Shown here piece after piece: positions 40,108-53,600 of a stretch of DNA of 64,000 nt. Both the position numbers and the translations under genes were made by a program. The DNA is from Actinomucor elegans. Its lineage: Eukaryota; Mucoromycota; Mucoromycetes; Mucorales; Mucoraceae. Numbering within the stretch: position 1 is the first letter of the stretch; each line of letters starts with the position of its first letter. The stretch covers positions 62,001-126,000 of the forward strand of contig JAMSLZ010000004.1 in the NCBI GenBank assembly GCA_026027325.1. Direction: 5' to 3'. The notes beneath the pieces were generated by a model. It was not told the DNA's origin, ran no database searches, and worked only from the letters and a program-made list of their open reading frames with translations.

Positions 40108-40590
40108 TGTTGAATCCGAAGTAGCTAAAGACCAAAGATTCACATAATTACAACAATAATAAGAAGGCTTGTATATGTAATCAGATTACTGATTGGTAAT
40201 AAGATATTGATTGTTCTTTATTTTGATTATTAAATGAAGGTGTATTTATATTGGTTGAAGGTCTTATGTTTAACCAATTGACAGGTACTGCTGAGAATGA
40301 ATGAATGAATGAATGAATGAAACAATAATTCATGTTTAGCCGATTACTTGCAAGTTACGGTAGAATTAGTTTATACAAGTAAACGTACAGTTCTTGTATT
40401 GGTTCTTGTATTATTACTGATGAGTAATGTTAATGACAAGTGATGATGAATCGATCTAGAAGCTTAATTGATTATGCGTGATTGCTTGATTGGTGAAACC
40501 TGTTTGACGGGTCAATCAGTTACGCAGTTAGATAGCTTTAATTGAGACATATCGTGTGTATAGCCTATGAATATAAGCGTGTATACGACA
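40108..40590 (+). repeat. LTR E, plus-strand copy (483 bp)
   Basis: Inverted partner of 37512-37984 with a longer GAAT microsatellite (about 40294-40320). Starts TGTTGAATCC and ends TATACGACA. Flanks TATGT and AATAA do not match. Confidence 0.65.
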
Positions 40591-40955
40591 AATAATAGTC
40601 AGGTCTGTGAAGTCCCTTACTATTTTTCATATGCTCCCTTTCTTAGAATGTTCTTTTCATTTTGTCAATTATTCTCAATGGCCTTCTTTTCTCGATAATC
40701 ATGGATATGTTTGGCTTCAATCAATTTTGAATCAATATGACAAAAAAAAATCCCCCATAGGATAACCAAGGTTTCCAGATGCGATGAGAATATGTTTAAT
40801 GTTGCAACCGAGACGTAGAGAAATAAATGGGCAAGTACTGTCATTACGAGTAAAGAAAAGAAACTGTTAAATAAAAAGTTGTAGTACGAAAATTAATGCA
40901 GACGTAGACGTCTCATCAATGATCTCGAAAGGATTAATATAATCTTTATCGCATA
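40591..40955. other. Intergenic, nothing recognised
   Basis: No ORF, repeat or RNA that I can support between LTR E and the next solo LTR. Confidence 0.5.
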
Positions 40956-41172
40956 TGTAGTGGATATAACTATTTGACATAGAATAGTAATAGAAGTGTA
41001 CCTGAATAGTTAACTTGTGTAATCGTAGCTAGTTATATTTACTCTATGTAACCACTACCTAGCTCATTAATAACAGAAGGCTAGCAGTGGTATAATAAAT
41101 CCCTCTCTTGTTTTCTGTCTCGTTAATTAAACACGTACCCAACTAATTACGAACATCTCAGGGAATATCTCC
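40956..41172 (+). repeat. Ty3-B solo LTR with TSD GCATA
   Basis: 217 bp. The 5-bp duplication GCATA flanks it (40951-40955, 41173-41177). The last base is C instead of A. Divergence from the 19752 LTR shows an older insertion. Confidence 0.9.
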
Positions 41173-41755
41173 GCATAGACTCTACTAGAAATTGATGGTT
41201 TTGGGAGGTAATTAACATACAATCTTTAAAATGAGCGTATATCTAGACGATACTATGCGATGTCAAGATACAAAGCACTACATATATTTAAGATCTCAGC
41301 TCATCTAATCTGGTGCAATATAGAGATCTTGGTCTTTTCTTTTACATCAATAAACAAAATTATACGTTCAGCGTGATTGAATTGTTGTAGTAGACATCAT
41401 TTTATATTCCATATAACCCTCAGAAATTATTGTTCCGCGCTCATTTTAACAATACTTTAACAGGTATGCACTATTTCCAATACTCATAACTAGCACAATC
41501 ATATTAGTAATTATCCCCCCCCCCCTCCCTCTCTCTATTATCCTTTTATACTTTTAACTATACACTACTTTCAGCGTTTATCTAAAAACCAGCATTTTTT
41601 ATCGGTTAGTATAACGATAACATCATAGAAACAACATACCTACATTACTGTAGCTGTTTTTTTATACTCTCAGTCCATAAATCAATCTTGTAAATGAGGT
41701 TTTCATAATTCCGGCTGAGCCATTTTGTTAATCGGCATGAAGTTAATATTAGTAT

Positions 41756-41802
<47 letters not shown>

Positions 41803-42254
41803 TTAGATATATAGTCTTCTCAAAACATGTTCAAGTCATCAAATACGACTTCAGTATCGATTCAATAGGGATGCCTTTGTATAACCTTAGAAGGGTATTA
41901 AAGGCTTTTTTAATCTGTGAATTACTCTCAAGATTAAAAGGTATGTCATGTTAAGCAAGAAAAAAAAAACCAGGAAAGGTTAGAAATAACTTTATAATAC
42001 CTGTCGCGCTTTTTTACATATTTACAATAAGAAAATTCTATTATTACACCATTGCCATTATCTGCATTTTTTATAATTATCATCCAAGAGCCGGATAACA
42101 GATCCATGTGATTTAAGCCAATCATCTGTATTATGGTTCTAAGTGCTTACCAAATAAATAACGATTGATATTCACATTTTGTCAGTTACTTGGGAAGAGT
42201 GAAGCATGAGGGTTTTAAGAAACTACAGCGTTGCCGTTATATACATTTATTTTA
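41173..42254. other. Intergenic sequence with simple repeats
   Basis: No gene seen. Contains a C11 run (41515-41525) followed by a pyrimidine tract and a (CT)19 microsatellite (41762-41799). This interval separates the transposon cluster from the gene-rich part and includes the 3' flank of the synthetase gene. Confidence 0.55.
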
Positions 42255-43839
42255 TTATTCTAGTTTTGCTGTCATTGAAGCAAACATTTTACGAACTTGG
42301 TCAATGGCCATAGTTCCTAAAACTTCCCCCTTTCTAGTTCTGACATTGACAGTACCTTCGTCCATTTCCTTTTGTCCAACAACGAAAATGAAATTATACT
42401 GTTGAAGTTGTGCTTGACGAATCATTTTGTTAAGTCTGTCACGAGGAGAAGAATCCACGTCAACATAATACTGTGGGTCAGTTGTCGTCTCTGTGTCTTG
42501 GCCCATGGATAAAGAGCGTGCTACTGTTTTAGCATATTCTGAGAATTGAGTCGATACAGGGATCACAACACCTTGGCGAGGACTGAGCCAAAATGGCCAT
42601 TTACCATTGGTATGTTCGATCAAAATAGCCATCATACGTTCAATTGAACCCAAGATAGCACGGTGGACGATGACAGGTGTTTGAGCTTTATCATTTTCAT
42701 CTACATACTCTAATCCAAATCTTCTAGGTAATTGGAAATCGAGTTGAATCGTAGCTGTTTGGTGTGATTTTCCAGAAGAATCCTTAACCATAATATCAAT
42801 TTTTGGTCCATAAAACGCACCATCCCCTTCCTTAACTGACCAAGGACGACCTGTCGCATTCAAAGCTTGAGTCAAAGAGTCTTCAGCATGATTCCATTCT
42901 TCAATAGATCCAATATATTGCGATTCAGGTCGAGTTGAAAGTGTCAAGTCATAATGAGGAAATTTGAAAGCAGAATAGACGCGATCAACAAAGGATAAGC
43001 AAGAAGTGATTTCCGAAGCAATTTGATTTTCTGTACAAAAGATATGCGCATCATCTTGGTGGAACCTACGGACTCTTGTTAATCCAGAAAGAGCACCAGA
43101 CGCTTCATTTCTAACAAATAATACATTTAATTACTCCGTGGATAATCCAATATATAGCGTACCTATGTAGCGGGCTAAAATCAGCTAATCGAATAGGCAG
43201 ATCGCGGTATGACTTTGGTGTGCTGTCAAAGATCAAACAATGGCCAGGGCAATTCATTGGTTTCAGGCCAAATAGCCCTTCATCTGTATCAATGGCTTGG
43301 TCCTCTGCATGATTATGGCTGCAGCTTTGTTCACGACCACTTTTTACCATGAACATGTCATCCATATAGTTCTGCCAATGTCCACTGGTCTCCCACAAGT
43401 CTTTTTTATATATCAAGGGAGTCATAACCTCTTCATACCCGTATCTAGCATATTCTGATCTCAAAAAGTTCTGCAATTTGTGAACAATTCGTGTACCATG
43501 AGGTAGCATAAAGATAGAACCAGGACTGACAGGGTGAATCATAAATAACGACTGCGATTTGCCAATGGCTCTATGATCATTTTCGTTTGTTTTGGATACG
43601 TCTATATATTAGGTTGGGTTAATTGTTTCCAAGCCAATGTTCAAATATGACTTACCGTTGATCTTTGACTTTTCTTTCACTTTGTTCAAGCAAATCCCAG
43701 AACTGTGTAGAGAACGAGCAATTGGAAACGCATGCGTAAAAGGGCCTATGTTTAAATGCTTAATATAGTCTCGCTAATCACCATCAAAATGCTTACGTGA
43801 ATTCGTTCTTAAGGAACGTAGCAAGTTTCGTCCCAACAT
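42255..43839 (-). CDS. MST1: Mitochondrial threonyl-tRNA synthetase
   Basis: Joins Thr to mitochondrial tRNA-Thr. Four exons on the minus strand (43839-43797, 43745-43656, 43601-43163, 43110-42255), with GT-AG introns of 51, 54 and 52 nt, give 475 aa in frame. The first ~45 residues are Arg/Ser-rich without acids (MLGRNLLRSLRT), a mitochondrial presequence. The class II core follows: FMLPHGTRI, the ThrRS NCPGH segment, motif 2 at about 202-215 (TRVRRFHQDD), motif 3 near 345 (GSIERMM), then the anticodon-binding domain to the end. There is no TGS or editing domain, as in yeast MST1 and unlike cytosolic ThrRS. Length is close to MST1 (about 460 aa). Confidence 0.93.
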
Positions 43840-44643
43840 TATGTCAAAAAAGAAGGGCAAGGCCACCCCACGCTCTAGATAAATTATATAGGTTCATGCG
43901 ACAGTCACAAGAAGCATCTTCATGTTCAACGTTTGATATTCAGTCTGCGTTATTTCACAAACTCTATAATATACATGGTTATCTATATATCGCACACATA
44001 GTCTCTATAGTATCACCGTCATTTCTATATATTTGCTTATACAAATATAAAGGTCTCTCTCAATATGCTCACTGTCTTCTATACATCGATCTGTACTTTT
44101 CATTGATCCCTAGGATTGGCCCGAGACCAAGGCGGAACCTAAAACATATCATTTCTTTTACTGTCAAAGGGAGAAGGGGTAAAATCTCGGAGTTCTAATT
44201 CATAATGTTTATTGTGCATGATTTGGAGAGAGATATCACTGATCTCAGTTGCAGCTTCTATAACCATTATTTAATTAAAATATAATACCTAAATTGTATT
44301 TAATGAAGAAGATTGAACCGTATAAACAATTTTTGCCATTTATTATAGATGGCTTTACTGTCAAATGTTGCATTTGGTTAGTAGTTCTTGCTTAGAATGA
44401 ACTATTGTATTTACTAAATAAAATCTCATTACTTTGTGCAATAAAAGTTTTCTATGCATACAAATAGCAATATTAGGTTGGCATAAATTTATCTTGAGAG
44501 AACAGAAAGGGTGAATATCAGTAGAACTGGATTTGGATAATTAGCTAAACAGGAAAAAAAAATACTTGACGAGATGATTAGCATACTACGAGGGCTTTTA
44601 TTTTGGATAAACATAGAATAAAGGAAAGTAATAGGGAAAAAAA
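43840..44643. other. Region between ThrRS promoter and PARP 3' end
   Basis: No gene supported. A plus-strand open frame (43797-44198) overlaps ThrRS exon 1 and has no family features. Both neighbours are on the minus strand, so this holds the PARP 3' UTR and the ThrRS promoter. Confidence 0.55.
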
Positions 44644-47600
44644 TTAAATTAGCATATCATCTGCACTGTTATCTGTATCCATAGAATCTTCGTCGTCGGT
44701 TTCCATAGAATCTTCATCTTCATCTTCGGCTCCCTCATAATCTTCATCATCTTGAGAAGAGTATTGGTTTTGCTCCAAGAACTCAGTTAATGAAAGATCT
44801 TTTTCCAAGTCTTCAGATATTTTTTCGGCAAACCAATGTTTGTACTTTTTCGCATGGCTAACTGTATTCTGGGTTCGACATTCTTTACCGTATTTACATT
44901 GAGGTTTACGGTTGAGCAGTTCTGTGTTTTCCATATGAAAAATAATAAATAATCGAAAATTAGATGATATTCATTAAGCTACTTTCTTAAGCTTACCAAA
45001 CACATCAATCGAGTTTTGTTCGCTTGTCATTCTCTTCTCCAACATCATTGTAGCAGCTTGCTTAGCGCAATTATCACATACTTTGTCTTCTTTCTTCAAA
45101 TCAAGAGGAATGTTCCATTTTTTCTCTAAATATACCAGCAGAGAGTTAGTGAAACCATGAATACAAAAGAAAGTTATACTTACTGTATAAAGCAGTTTCG
45201 ATAAACGCATCCAAGTCTTCATCGTAAACAGTTTGGGCGGTGTTGCTGGTGTGTAGCAGATATGATTTTGTGAGCTCTGCTTCGTAATTGTTGAAATCCA
45301 TGAGCTTATAATCGCTAAGATCATGTTTGGGAAGAGGCTTTAAGTTTGATGCGTGTCCAGTGTTTCCACATAGAGTACATTTGCTTGATTCCTTTATAAT
45401 TAGCAAATAGCGAATCTTTACACGGTCTTCATTATAAACAGCATATTCGTTGTGGTTGAGGAGTGGGGCGGGGCTGAAAATGCTAGGAGTTTCTGGAGCA
45501 GGGCGAACATAAGGAACACATGGCCCTAAAGGTATACATAGCTAAAACAACCAAAGAGATAATTAGCAACTGGCTAAATATAAGGACTTAAATCAAATAC
45601 TCACGCCGTTGGCATCATACACAGCGTTATCTGGATCAGGAATGTTGCTGCCTTCACCTTTCATCGAATCGAGGTTCTCAGTTTGCATTTCAAGGTTACT
45701 TTGGTATACCGCTTGTCTGGGGCCAAGCGCTACTTCACACAGTAGCATTATTCTGTAAGTCGATTGACGATCGCCATAGTACTCGGACGAGTAATTCAAA
45801 GATTTTGCAAAAGTATCTGCAAAATAAATACCATTTCCCAACATAGCACCCTGATATAAAGAAAAATTAGCTACTAAATCCTCAAAAATGACCAAAAGAT
45901 ATGATACTTACATTGATCACATTAGAAGTACGCGGTGTAACGCGAAGCCCTTGTTTCAATATGCCCATAAAATTACCCACTCGAGAACCATGCCAGAGAA
46001 GTTTACGATTATATTCATTTTCGAAAGGACGAAAGCGACTTTCTTCGTCAGCACGATTGACTGTGAATAAGTGAACAAGTTCATGTGGCTGAGGAGCTGT
46101 AGAGTCCATATACTTTTTAATTAGTTGATATTCCGAGGGAGAAGTCGCTGAAGAAATACTCTTCAAAGAGCAGTTGAGTGTATGGTATGCATAGTCAAGA
46201 GGATGGACATTGTCGGCGTGATGCTTTGCTGCTAGAATAACATTTGCTGCAAAACCAACGTAGCTTAAGTCCTCAATCTTGGATAATTCTTCAAAGATAG
46301 CCGAGTTGTTATGGTTATACAAAGATCTGATGGGTTTGTTTGCTTCACCACTGCGTGGCATGAGACGGGAGTATTCTACACATTTCTGCGCAATTCTAAA
46401 CGCATAAACTAGTTTGAAAGAGACCAGTTAGCACATTATTCGCTTCTCTCGATATGAGATACAATTACCTTTGGATTCTTGTATCTTGGTTTTGTCAGAG
46501 TAACACCTTTTCAGATCGGAATAAGTATTTATGAGCTTGTATGTATCTTTCAATATCTGTCGCGCTTCTTCGATCCGTTTTTGAGGGATTTGGCCGAGTG
46601 GCATATCTACATTTGTGTCTTTATATACTCTTGAAAGGTATATATAGTTGCAGATAAGCTTCATAATGTTGGACACCTCCAAAGGTAGCTCGGAGGCCAC
46701 AGTTGTGGTCAAGAAGTCAAAGTTCTCGATAATAGTATCCCTAGGATGACGAGCAACCTTCATAATCTCATAGCGTCCAGGCTTTGTTTCGAATGATTCA
46801 CGGTGGTGATCCCAAATGTTTCCAGTTTTTGACTTGAAGATAGACTTGAACTCTGTAACAGCCTCGTCTTTAGTCAAGAAAGGTGTCTTTTGATGTTGCC
46901 CTTCTTGTCCAAAAGGTCCCCAACGGGTCCATAAAATGTATACATTCGATACCTTGCTATAAATGATGCTCAGCTTGTAGAACCTAAGTTAAATAACAGA
47001 AATATTAGGACCATAATGCGATTAATTTACAGTGAGGGGATTTCAACTTACGATGTATCAGTATCTGATCCCCAGCTTTGCAGTTCAACTTTCATTAGCA
47101 TAATGTTATAGGGAAGGTTATTTTCATCTGAAGCTATGGATCCGACCTTCTCCAGTTTTGAATACGTGTCCACTTTGAACGACTCATCTTCCTCTATGTC
47201 TGCCTTTTTGGATGCGTTTTGAATATTTTTGAATTGTTGAAGCTTCTCTCTTTCAATTTGCGCGTCTTCATCGACGCTTTGAGTTGAAATATAGTCTATA
47301 TCCATAGGTGATGATTCACAGAGAGTTTGGAAGATATCCTTATCGTAATGTTTGGCAGCAAAATCAGCCAATGTCATATCAAGGGTCAGTAAGGCATTGT
47401 AAAGTTCTTTGTTTTCTCTATGATAGGCATTTAATATTGGAGACACTCCTATAATTACGTTAGAATCTTTTCTGAGCAACATTTGTTTTGTACTTACCCT
47501 GATGATTGCTTTGTTGTAAAAGCTTAGTGAAAGTGTTTTCTTCCATTTGTTCCTTTACATATTGTAATATGATTATATTCGAGTGCCAACATCCACCAAC

Positions 47601-50600
47601 TAGACCAGTGACATAAGAGAGCATGTTATTTCCATATACATCTTGCCATAGCCAATTAATAGATCCAATGGATTTCTCGCAAACCAGCTTCAGTATATCC
47701 AGATTTCCTCTAATAATAGCATGAAGTACAGCAGGTAGAGCAGTACCAAAGGGATTCATAGCATTGTAATATCTGGTGGAGCCTTGGATACGATTGCAGC
47801 TTTCAGTATTTACATTAGCCCCAAATAAAAGTAAACGCTAAAAAAAAAGATGATATGAAGAGTTAATAACAGTGAATTAAGCGCCTCAAATGGTAAAACT
47901 ATACCTCTACAATAGTCTCATTCTTTTCATGAATAGCCAGCTCAAGTGGAGTCATTCCAGTTACCATATCAATATGATTCACTTCAGGTTGATATTGTTG
48001 AATCATCTTTTCATATATAGAATTATTTAATTTGGGAGCTTGCTTACTGGAGCCATCCTCTGTCGGTGTATGGACTTGGCTCACTTTGTTGAAGAAGAAT
48101 TGGTAAAAAATTGTTCGCGACGTTTGCTCGTCAAATGCGTTTATATCAACTTTATATTCCAGTAGCATCTAAAAAAAATAATGAAACATATTAGCCCAGA
48201 GTGAGCGATGCGTAAACCTGTTTCTTCATTACCTCTTGGTTTTCAATTGAATTAATAACTACGTTATACATAAAGCAGGTTCTTCCATCTTCGGGTTTAG
48301 ACTTTGGGCCCATTACATTGGGGTCAGCACCTCCTTTTAGCATTGTCTAATCGCACAATTTTAGCTCTTCGGTTGCCAGTCTAGATTTACTGCTTACCTC
48401 CAAGAAACGTTTGTCTAGTGTTGATGCGATGAAAATGGGATGTACCATCACTTTATACACTCTGTTCTTCGCATCCTTTCGCTCTATCTGTGAAGGATTG
48501 TTAAGGTTTGCACCATATTTGATAAGAAGCTCCAACACTTTAATATTTTTCTGTTGACAAGCAATCATGACTGAGTTGGCAAAACCATGATGGCTATCTT
48601 GATCATCGGTTAAAGCTCCATGTGAAAGAACAAGTTCAACGATATCAAATCTAGAGTTTTCAACAGCTTTGAGAACAAGGGACTTGTTCTTTGATCCATG
48701 CGGTTTAATCACCTTTGACCCAGCATCCAAAAGTGTCTAAAATATACATAGAATATTAGCCAAGATCAATTGAATTATTGCTTGAATTTTAAATTACTTT
48801 GACACATTCGACTTCTCCAGACAAAACAGCATAATCAATCTCGGTTTCGCCGACCTGATCTTGAAGGCTTAATGCGCCTCCATTTATACTAATAAGATGC
48901 TTGAGCAATACACTTTGTCCATGTTTAGCTGCATAGTGTAGAGGTGTTCTACCATAATTGTCAGCGTGAATAGTCAGCTTTAAAGAGTCAAGTCTTTTGA
49001 GAATATCTTCGAGGTAATCTAACCATATCTCACTAAGAGAAACAATAAATGTTATATATTCAAAATTATCTCCAAGTTGTTCATGAGTATCTTACTTATC
49101 AAAAGGTTTGAAATCGGCTATGATATGCCAGATGTTTTGCCCCTCTTCTGCTAAAGTCTCAGAAAGTGCCTGATCTTTAGCCGATTGTAACAAGACCTCT
49201 GCCATATGAAATTTGCCTGCAGAAAATCGTAAGTAAGCTACCACAATCACATACCAAACAATACTAATCATACCATTCTTTAACGCATCACGAATGGATT
49301 CTGCCGATTAAAAAAAAATGCGTTAATATCAGAAAATAATTGGAATTGAATACGTTTACCAATTAAAAGCACGCCCTTGTTCATTATCAAGTAAGCTACA
49401 TTGATCAAGGACTTTGAAAGACTAAAACCAAAACTGGAAGTACTTTTACCGTCTTTCAGAACAATGTCGCTTTTTACAGAGGCACCAAAATTGCAAAGCA
49501 TTACAGAGTAATCGATATGGTTGTTGCGAAGAGCCAATTGAAGAGGACCGTTCTTGTGATAGTAATAAATTAGTCAATGCATGCTTCATTATTACAAGCA
49601 AAACTTACATTATCCGTGTCTACCGCGTTAATATCAACATTCTTTTCGATCAACAATGTAGTGCAGCTAAATGCACCAACACAAGCAGCATAATGAAGAG
49701 GCGTCCTTCCAAATTCATCCTTGAGATCAAATTGAACATCATTAAAATCAGAAAGATGTTTGAGAATATCGATAGGATCGAATCTTTCAGGCATAATGTG
49801 CTCTGTTTCCCAACCGTAAGAATAATAGTCTTTGATAATGTCTCTCTCTTCTTCTAACACCACTATCTCTTGATAACTGTCCTTGTTTTCGGCAAGTTTC
49901 TTTTCCAATGTTTGACTTAACCTTCTCTCTTTGGCCTCTCTCATCCAGTTGTTGATGCGTGCTGTACTTTCCTTGTGGCTGTTGGCATGCTCGTTTAAGC
50001 CATACTTGCTGTTGTATTCAGCCAAAAGTTTCTGTTTTTCCTGATCGGCCTTGATCTCTTCTGAAATCAGTTTAATCTTCTTCTTGATAACAGTTGTATT
50101 ACGCGTAATGGGAATGAGATTACTATCGACGAAAACGTAATGAAGAGGAGTACGTCCTTCACAGAGTAGCTAGTATTTTAGTAAACGTTCAATTAATCGA
50201 GGTGCGCACTTACCGAAAAAATCGATGGCATTGAGATCAGCACCTTTCTTAATCAAACTAAACTCAACACGAAGCGAGCGGTTGGTTTGGTTTTTTGTTC
50301 TTTCGATAGCCAAATGAAGAGGCGTTTGCTTCTTGTTGTTACGCGCATGGACGTTGGCCGAATATTCCAATAAAAGATCAACTATGCGATGCTTTTCAAC
50401 AAGGACTGCGTTGTGCAAGGCCGTGTTTCCGTGGAGATCGCTCTCAGTGACAACTGCCCCACTCTCCAACAACAGTTTGACTACTTGAATGTTTCCGCTC
50501 TTGACAGCTTCGATGAGCGGTATTGATTGAGGTTTGCAAATGTTGGGGTTGGCACCTAAAGAGATCATCATTTTGACAGCATTAAAGTTCCCGTTTCTGC

Positions 50601-53600
50601 AAGCGTATGCAAGCGGCGTGGACAGTTTTTCATCAAATGTGTTGAGGTTGAGTGTATTTGTACTTCCAAAAGTTTGCAATAAATTTTGTAGGTACAATTG
50701 CACGATTTCAACATTGTTTAACTGAGCAGCAATTGTCAAAGCCATCTGAAGATCTAAAATGAGCAGATTAATATATAGTACTTGAAGAGTCAATGCCTTT
50801 TCGTAACACATACTGTTATTTTGATGGCCGTGATCAATGGCCACGATTGAATTCTCCAAAATCGATTGAACTAAAGGAAGATAGGACATCTTGATTGCCT
50901 TGATAAGAACTGTATCCCCATTATCATACTTGACGTTTGGGTTTGCATTAGCATTTAAAAGAGACTTTATAACAGAGACTTCCACTTGTTCTTTCTTTGA
51001 CTTGATAAAGGCTTCAAGAGAATCTACAGCAGTCATGAGAGCCGTTTGGCCATTTTCATTTTGGGCGTTAACATTGGTATCTTTCGAAGGTTTTGCGCTG
51101 CACATCAACTGTAGATTAATCACATCTGTCTTAGCAGCAGCTCTAGAAATCGGAGAATCACCAGAAGCATTAGTAATGAAAGGGCAAGCACCAAACTCCA
51201 ACAGAACTTGAACACATTGATGAAGCATTTCCTTGAAATCAGGTTTTTTGATCCTAAAGCTTTTCTTGATAAACTCTAGCGTTTCAAGTTTTTCGTCTGG
51301 AAGCTCTTGCTTTCTATCTTCTTTCATATGATAAACTATCAAAAAGGGCGTACTACCAAGCCATCCATCAATGTTCACTCTAGCATTGGGATCCGCTCCG
51401 TTTGTGATAAGGAACTTGATCAAGTCTGCAGATTGTGTCTGGCAAGCTAAGTTGGTGGATTAATTCGTTAAAACTTGGGTATAGAAGAACATAATGGGAC
51501 CAATAGTAGAACTTACCAAGATGAAGGACACCAAAGCCTGTAAGTTCTGGATACTCAGATCGTTTTGCTTTGGGATTATTATCTGTAAATTCTTTAGGAA
51601 GTCCGATAGTGCTGTTCATATCAGGCTTTGTTTTATCGATTAACCTTTGAGTGAATTCAATCTAATAAAAGAACAGTTAGATCGCTCCATTGTTTCTTTC
51701 CATTCAAGTGCGCTATAATTACATAATGTTCAAAATTAAATCTTAAATCGATATCTACAATCTCTTTGTGCTCAAGGTATCTCTGGCTAGATCTAAATTC
51801 CTTGCGGTTTCCAAAGCCATTGTATTGGTTTGAGTCAGGAACAGCATACTTGATCAATCGTTTTTCACGGGCCACTGCTAGCTTTTGGTTAGTAATTGCA
51901 TGATAAAGTCCTTGCATCAATGGAGACTGAGCAGAGTCATTCTTGGCATTAATCTAGTATTGTATTCTTTAGTACACATACAGTGTTTTAAAAAGTAGAC
52001 TTACAATATACTTCAAATCCATTTCGCTTGTCAATTTACTTTCTATTATATCCCAAATCTTTTTGGCAATGGCAATCCATCTTTGCTGCTTAACGACATC
52101 TTCACTAAAGTGGGGCTGAAAATATCCCAAGCGAGAAATAAGGTATCCATAGTGATGAAAAAAGTTATTGCCCTTTTCGTCTGTATCGATCCAAAACTTG
52201 GAGCCGGCCTCAAGTAGCGTAGCGGCCAAATGGTAATGTTTGTTATCCATGGCTGTTAACAAAGGGGTCTCACCCTTATCATTCTTGATATTCAGATCAG
52301 CACCTCGTTCAATAAGTAACTTGGCCAATCTAATGTGGTAGTGAATGCCATCCATATCATCTTCAAGGTTAGTAGGATGATCCCAGAATCTGAAGTAGGT
52401 AGGCGTTTTTTGAGGATAGAAAGAGGACCATTGTTTGGGAAGCAACTTATTATACTTGGTGTTCTTGGCCAATGTATGCATTGAAGTACATCCTATGAAA
52501 TAAAAAGTAATCAGAACCGTATATCACTTGACAATACAATATTAGATTTCTTACCATAGATATCTACACTGTTGACATCAGCGTCCATAGATATCAAGAG
52601 TTCAACTTTTTTTAAATTCGTTTCCACTTCATTATTGGTAGATACATGTTCGCTAATAGCATGTTGAAGCATAATCAAACCTTCTGGATCCTTAAAGTTA
52701 ACATCAATGGGATGACCAGGTAGCTGAAGAAGATATTTAACTATGCCTAAATGACCCTTCATATTAGCTACTGAACAAGGCGTACTTCTCCAAACGTTAG
52801 TGCTAGCAGGATCAGCTGAACCGTATGCAATGAGAAGATGTAAGATCTTAATGTATCCGTAAGCGGAAGCATAATGAGCAGGGCTATTCTGTGAGCTATC
52901 AGAGCTATCAGCATTAACACCGACAGACAAAAGGTAGCGCACAATATCTACATGACCGTAGATGCAGGCCAAATGCAGCGCGTTCCTTGAAAACTTGTCG
53001 CCTTTTTCAGGATTAGCACCACCGTCTTCAATTAGTACGCGGACACATTCCAAGTATCCATTCTTGGCAGCGAAGTGCAAAGGAGTTTGCTTATCGAGGT
53101 TTTCAATGGGTTCAACAGCAGCACCATATTTGATCAATACCTTGCAAGTATCGGCATGTCCAAAGAAAGCGGCATAATGCAAAGCAGTTCTTCTATTACG
53201 GACCAGAGATTGAAACACAACAGAAGAGGCTTCGTTTGAACTGTTGTCACCGATTTGAAATTTGATTAAAAGCTCTACATTATGGCTTCTACCGAATCGA
53301 GCAGCCTGAAGCAGAGGTGTCATTTTATACTTGTCAGGAATTGTCAAGTTAAAGTTCTTCGAGATCAAGTATTCCAAACAAGCAGTAGTCTCACTAACTG
53401 CAGCATAAAAAGCAATGGATCGACCGAATGAGTCAGTTTCAAGTCTTTCAGCCGCATCGAGCGCTTCATAAAACTCAGCCAAATAAGATGAAGAAGGGTG
53501 AATAGCGGCACAGTGATAAGGTGTAATATTGAAAGCGTCAGATGCCATCTTGATTATTTGAGGTCTTCTGTAACTAGTGAGAACCTCACTTTTATACTAT

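Noticed and set aside
37512..40590. Single transposon with 480-bp terminal inverted repeats
   Set aside because: The repeat has LTR features (TG/CA ends, TATA box), a third partial copy lies inside, and the interior is LINE debris rather than a transposase.
43797..44198. 133-codon plus-strand ORF
   Set aside because: It overlaps ThrRS exon 1 on the other strand and has no recognisable domain or coding signature.
50754..50813. In-frame coding segment within a large ankyrin exon
   Set aside because: GT-AG borders, 60-nt length and hydrophobic non-ankyrin residues fit an intron; removal restores an ankyrin unit.
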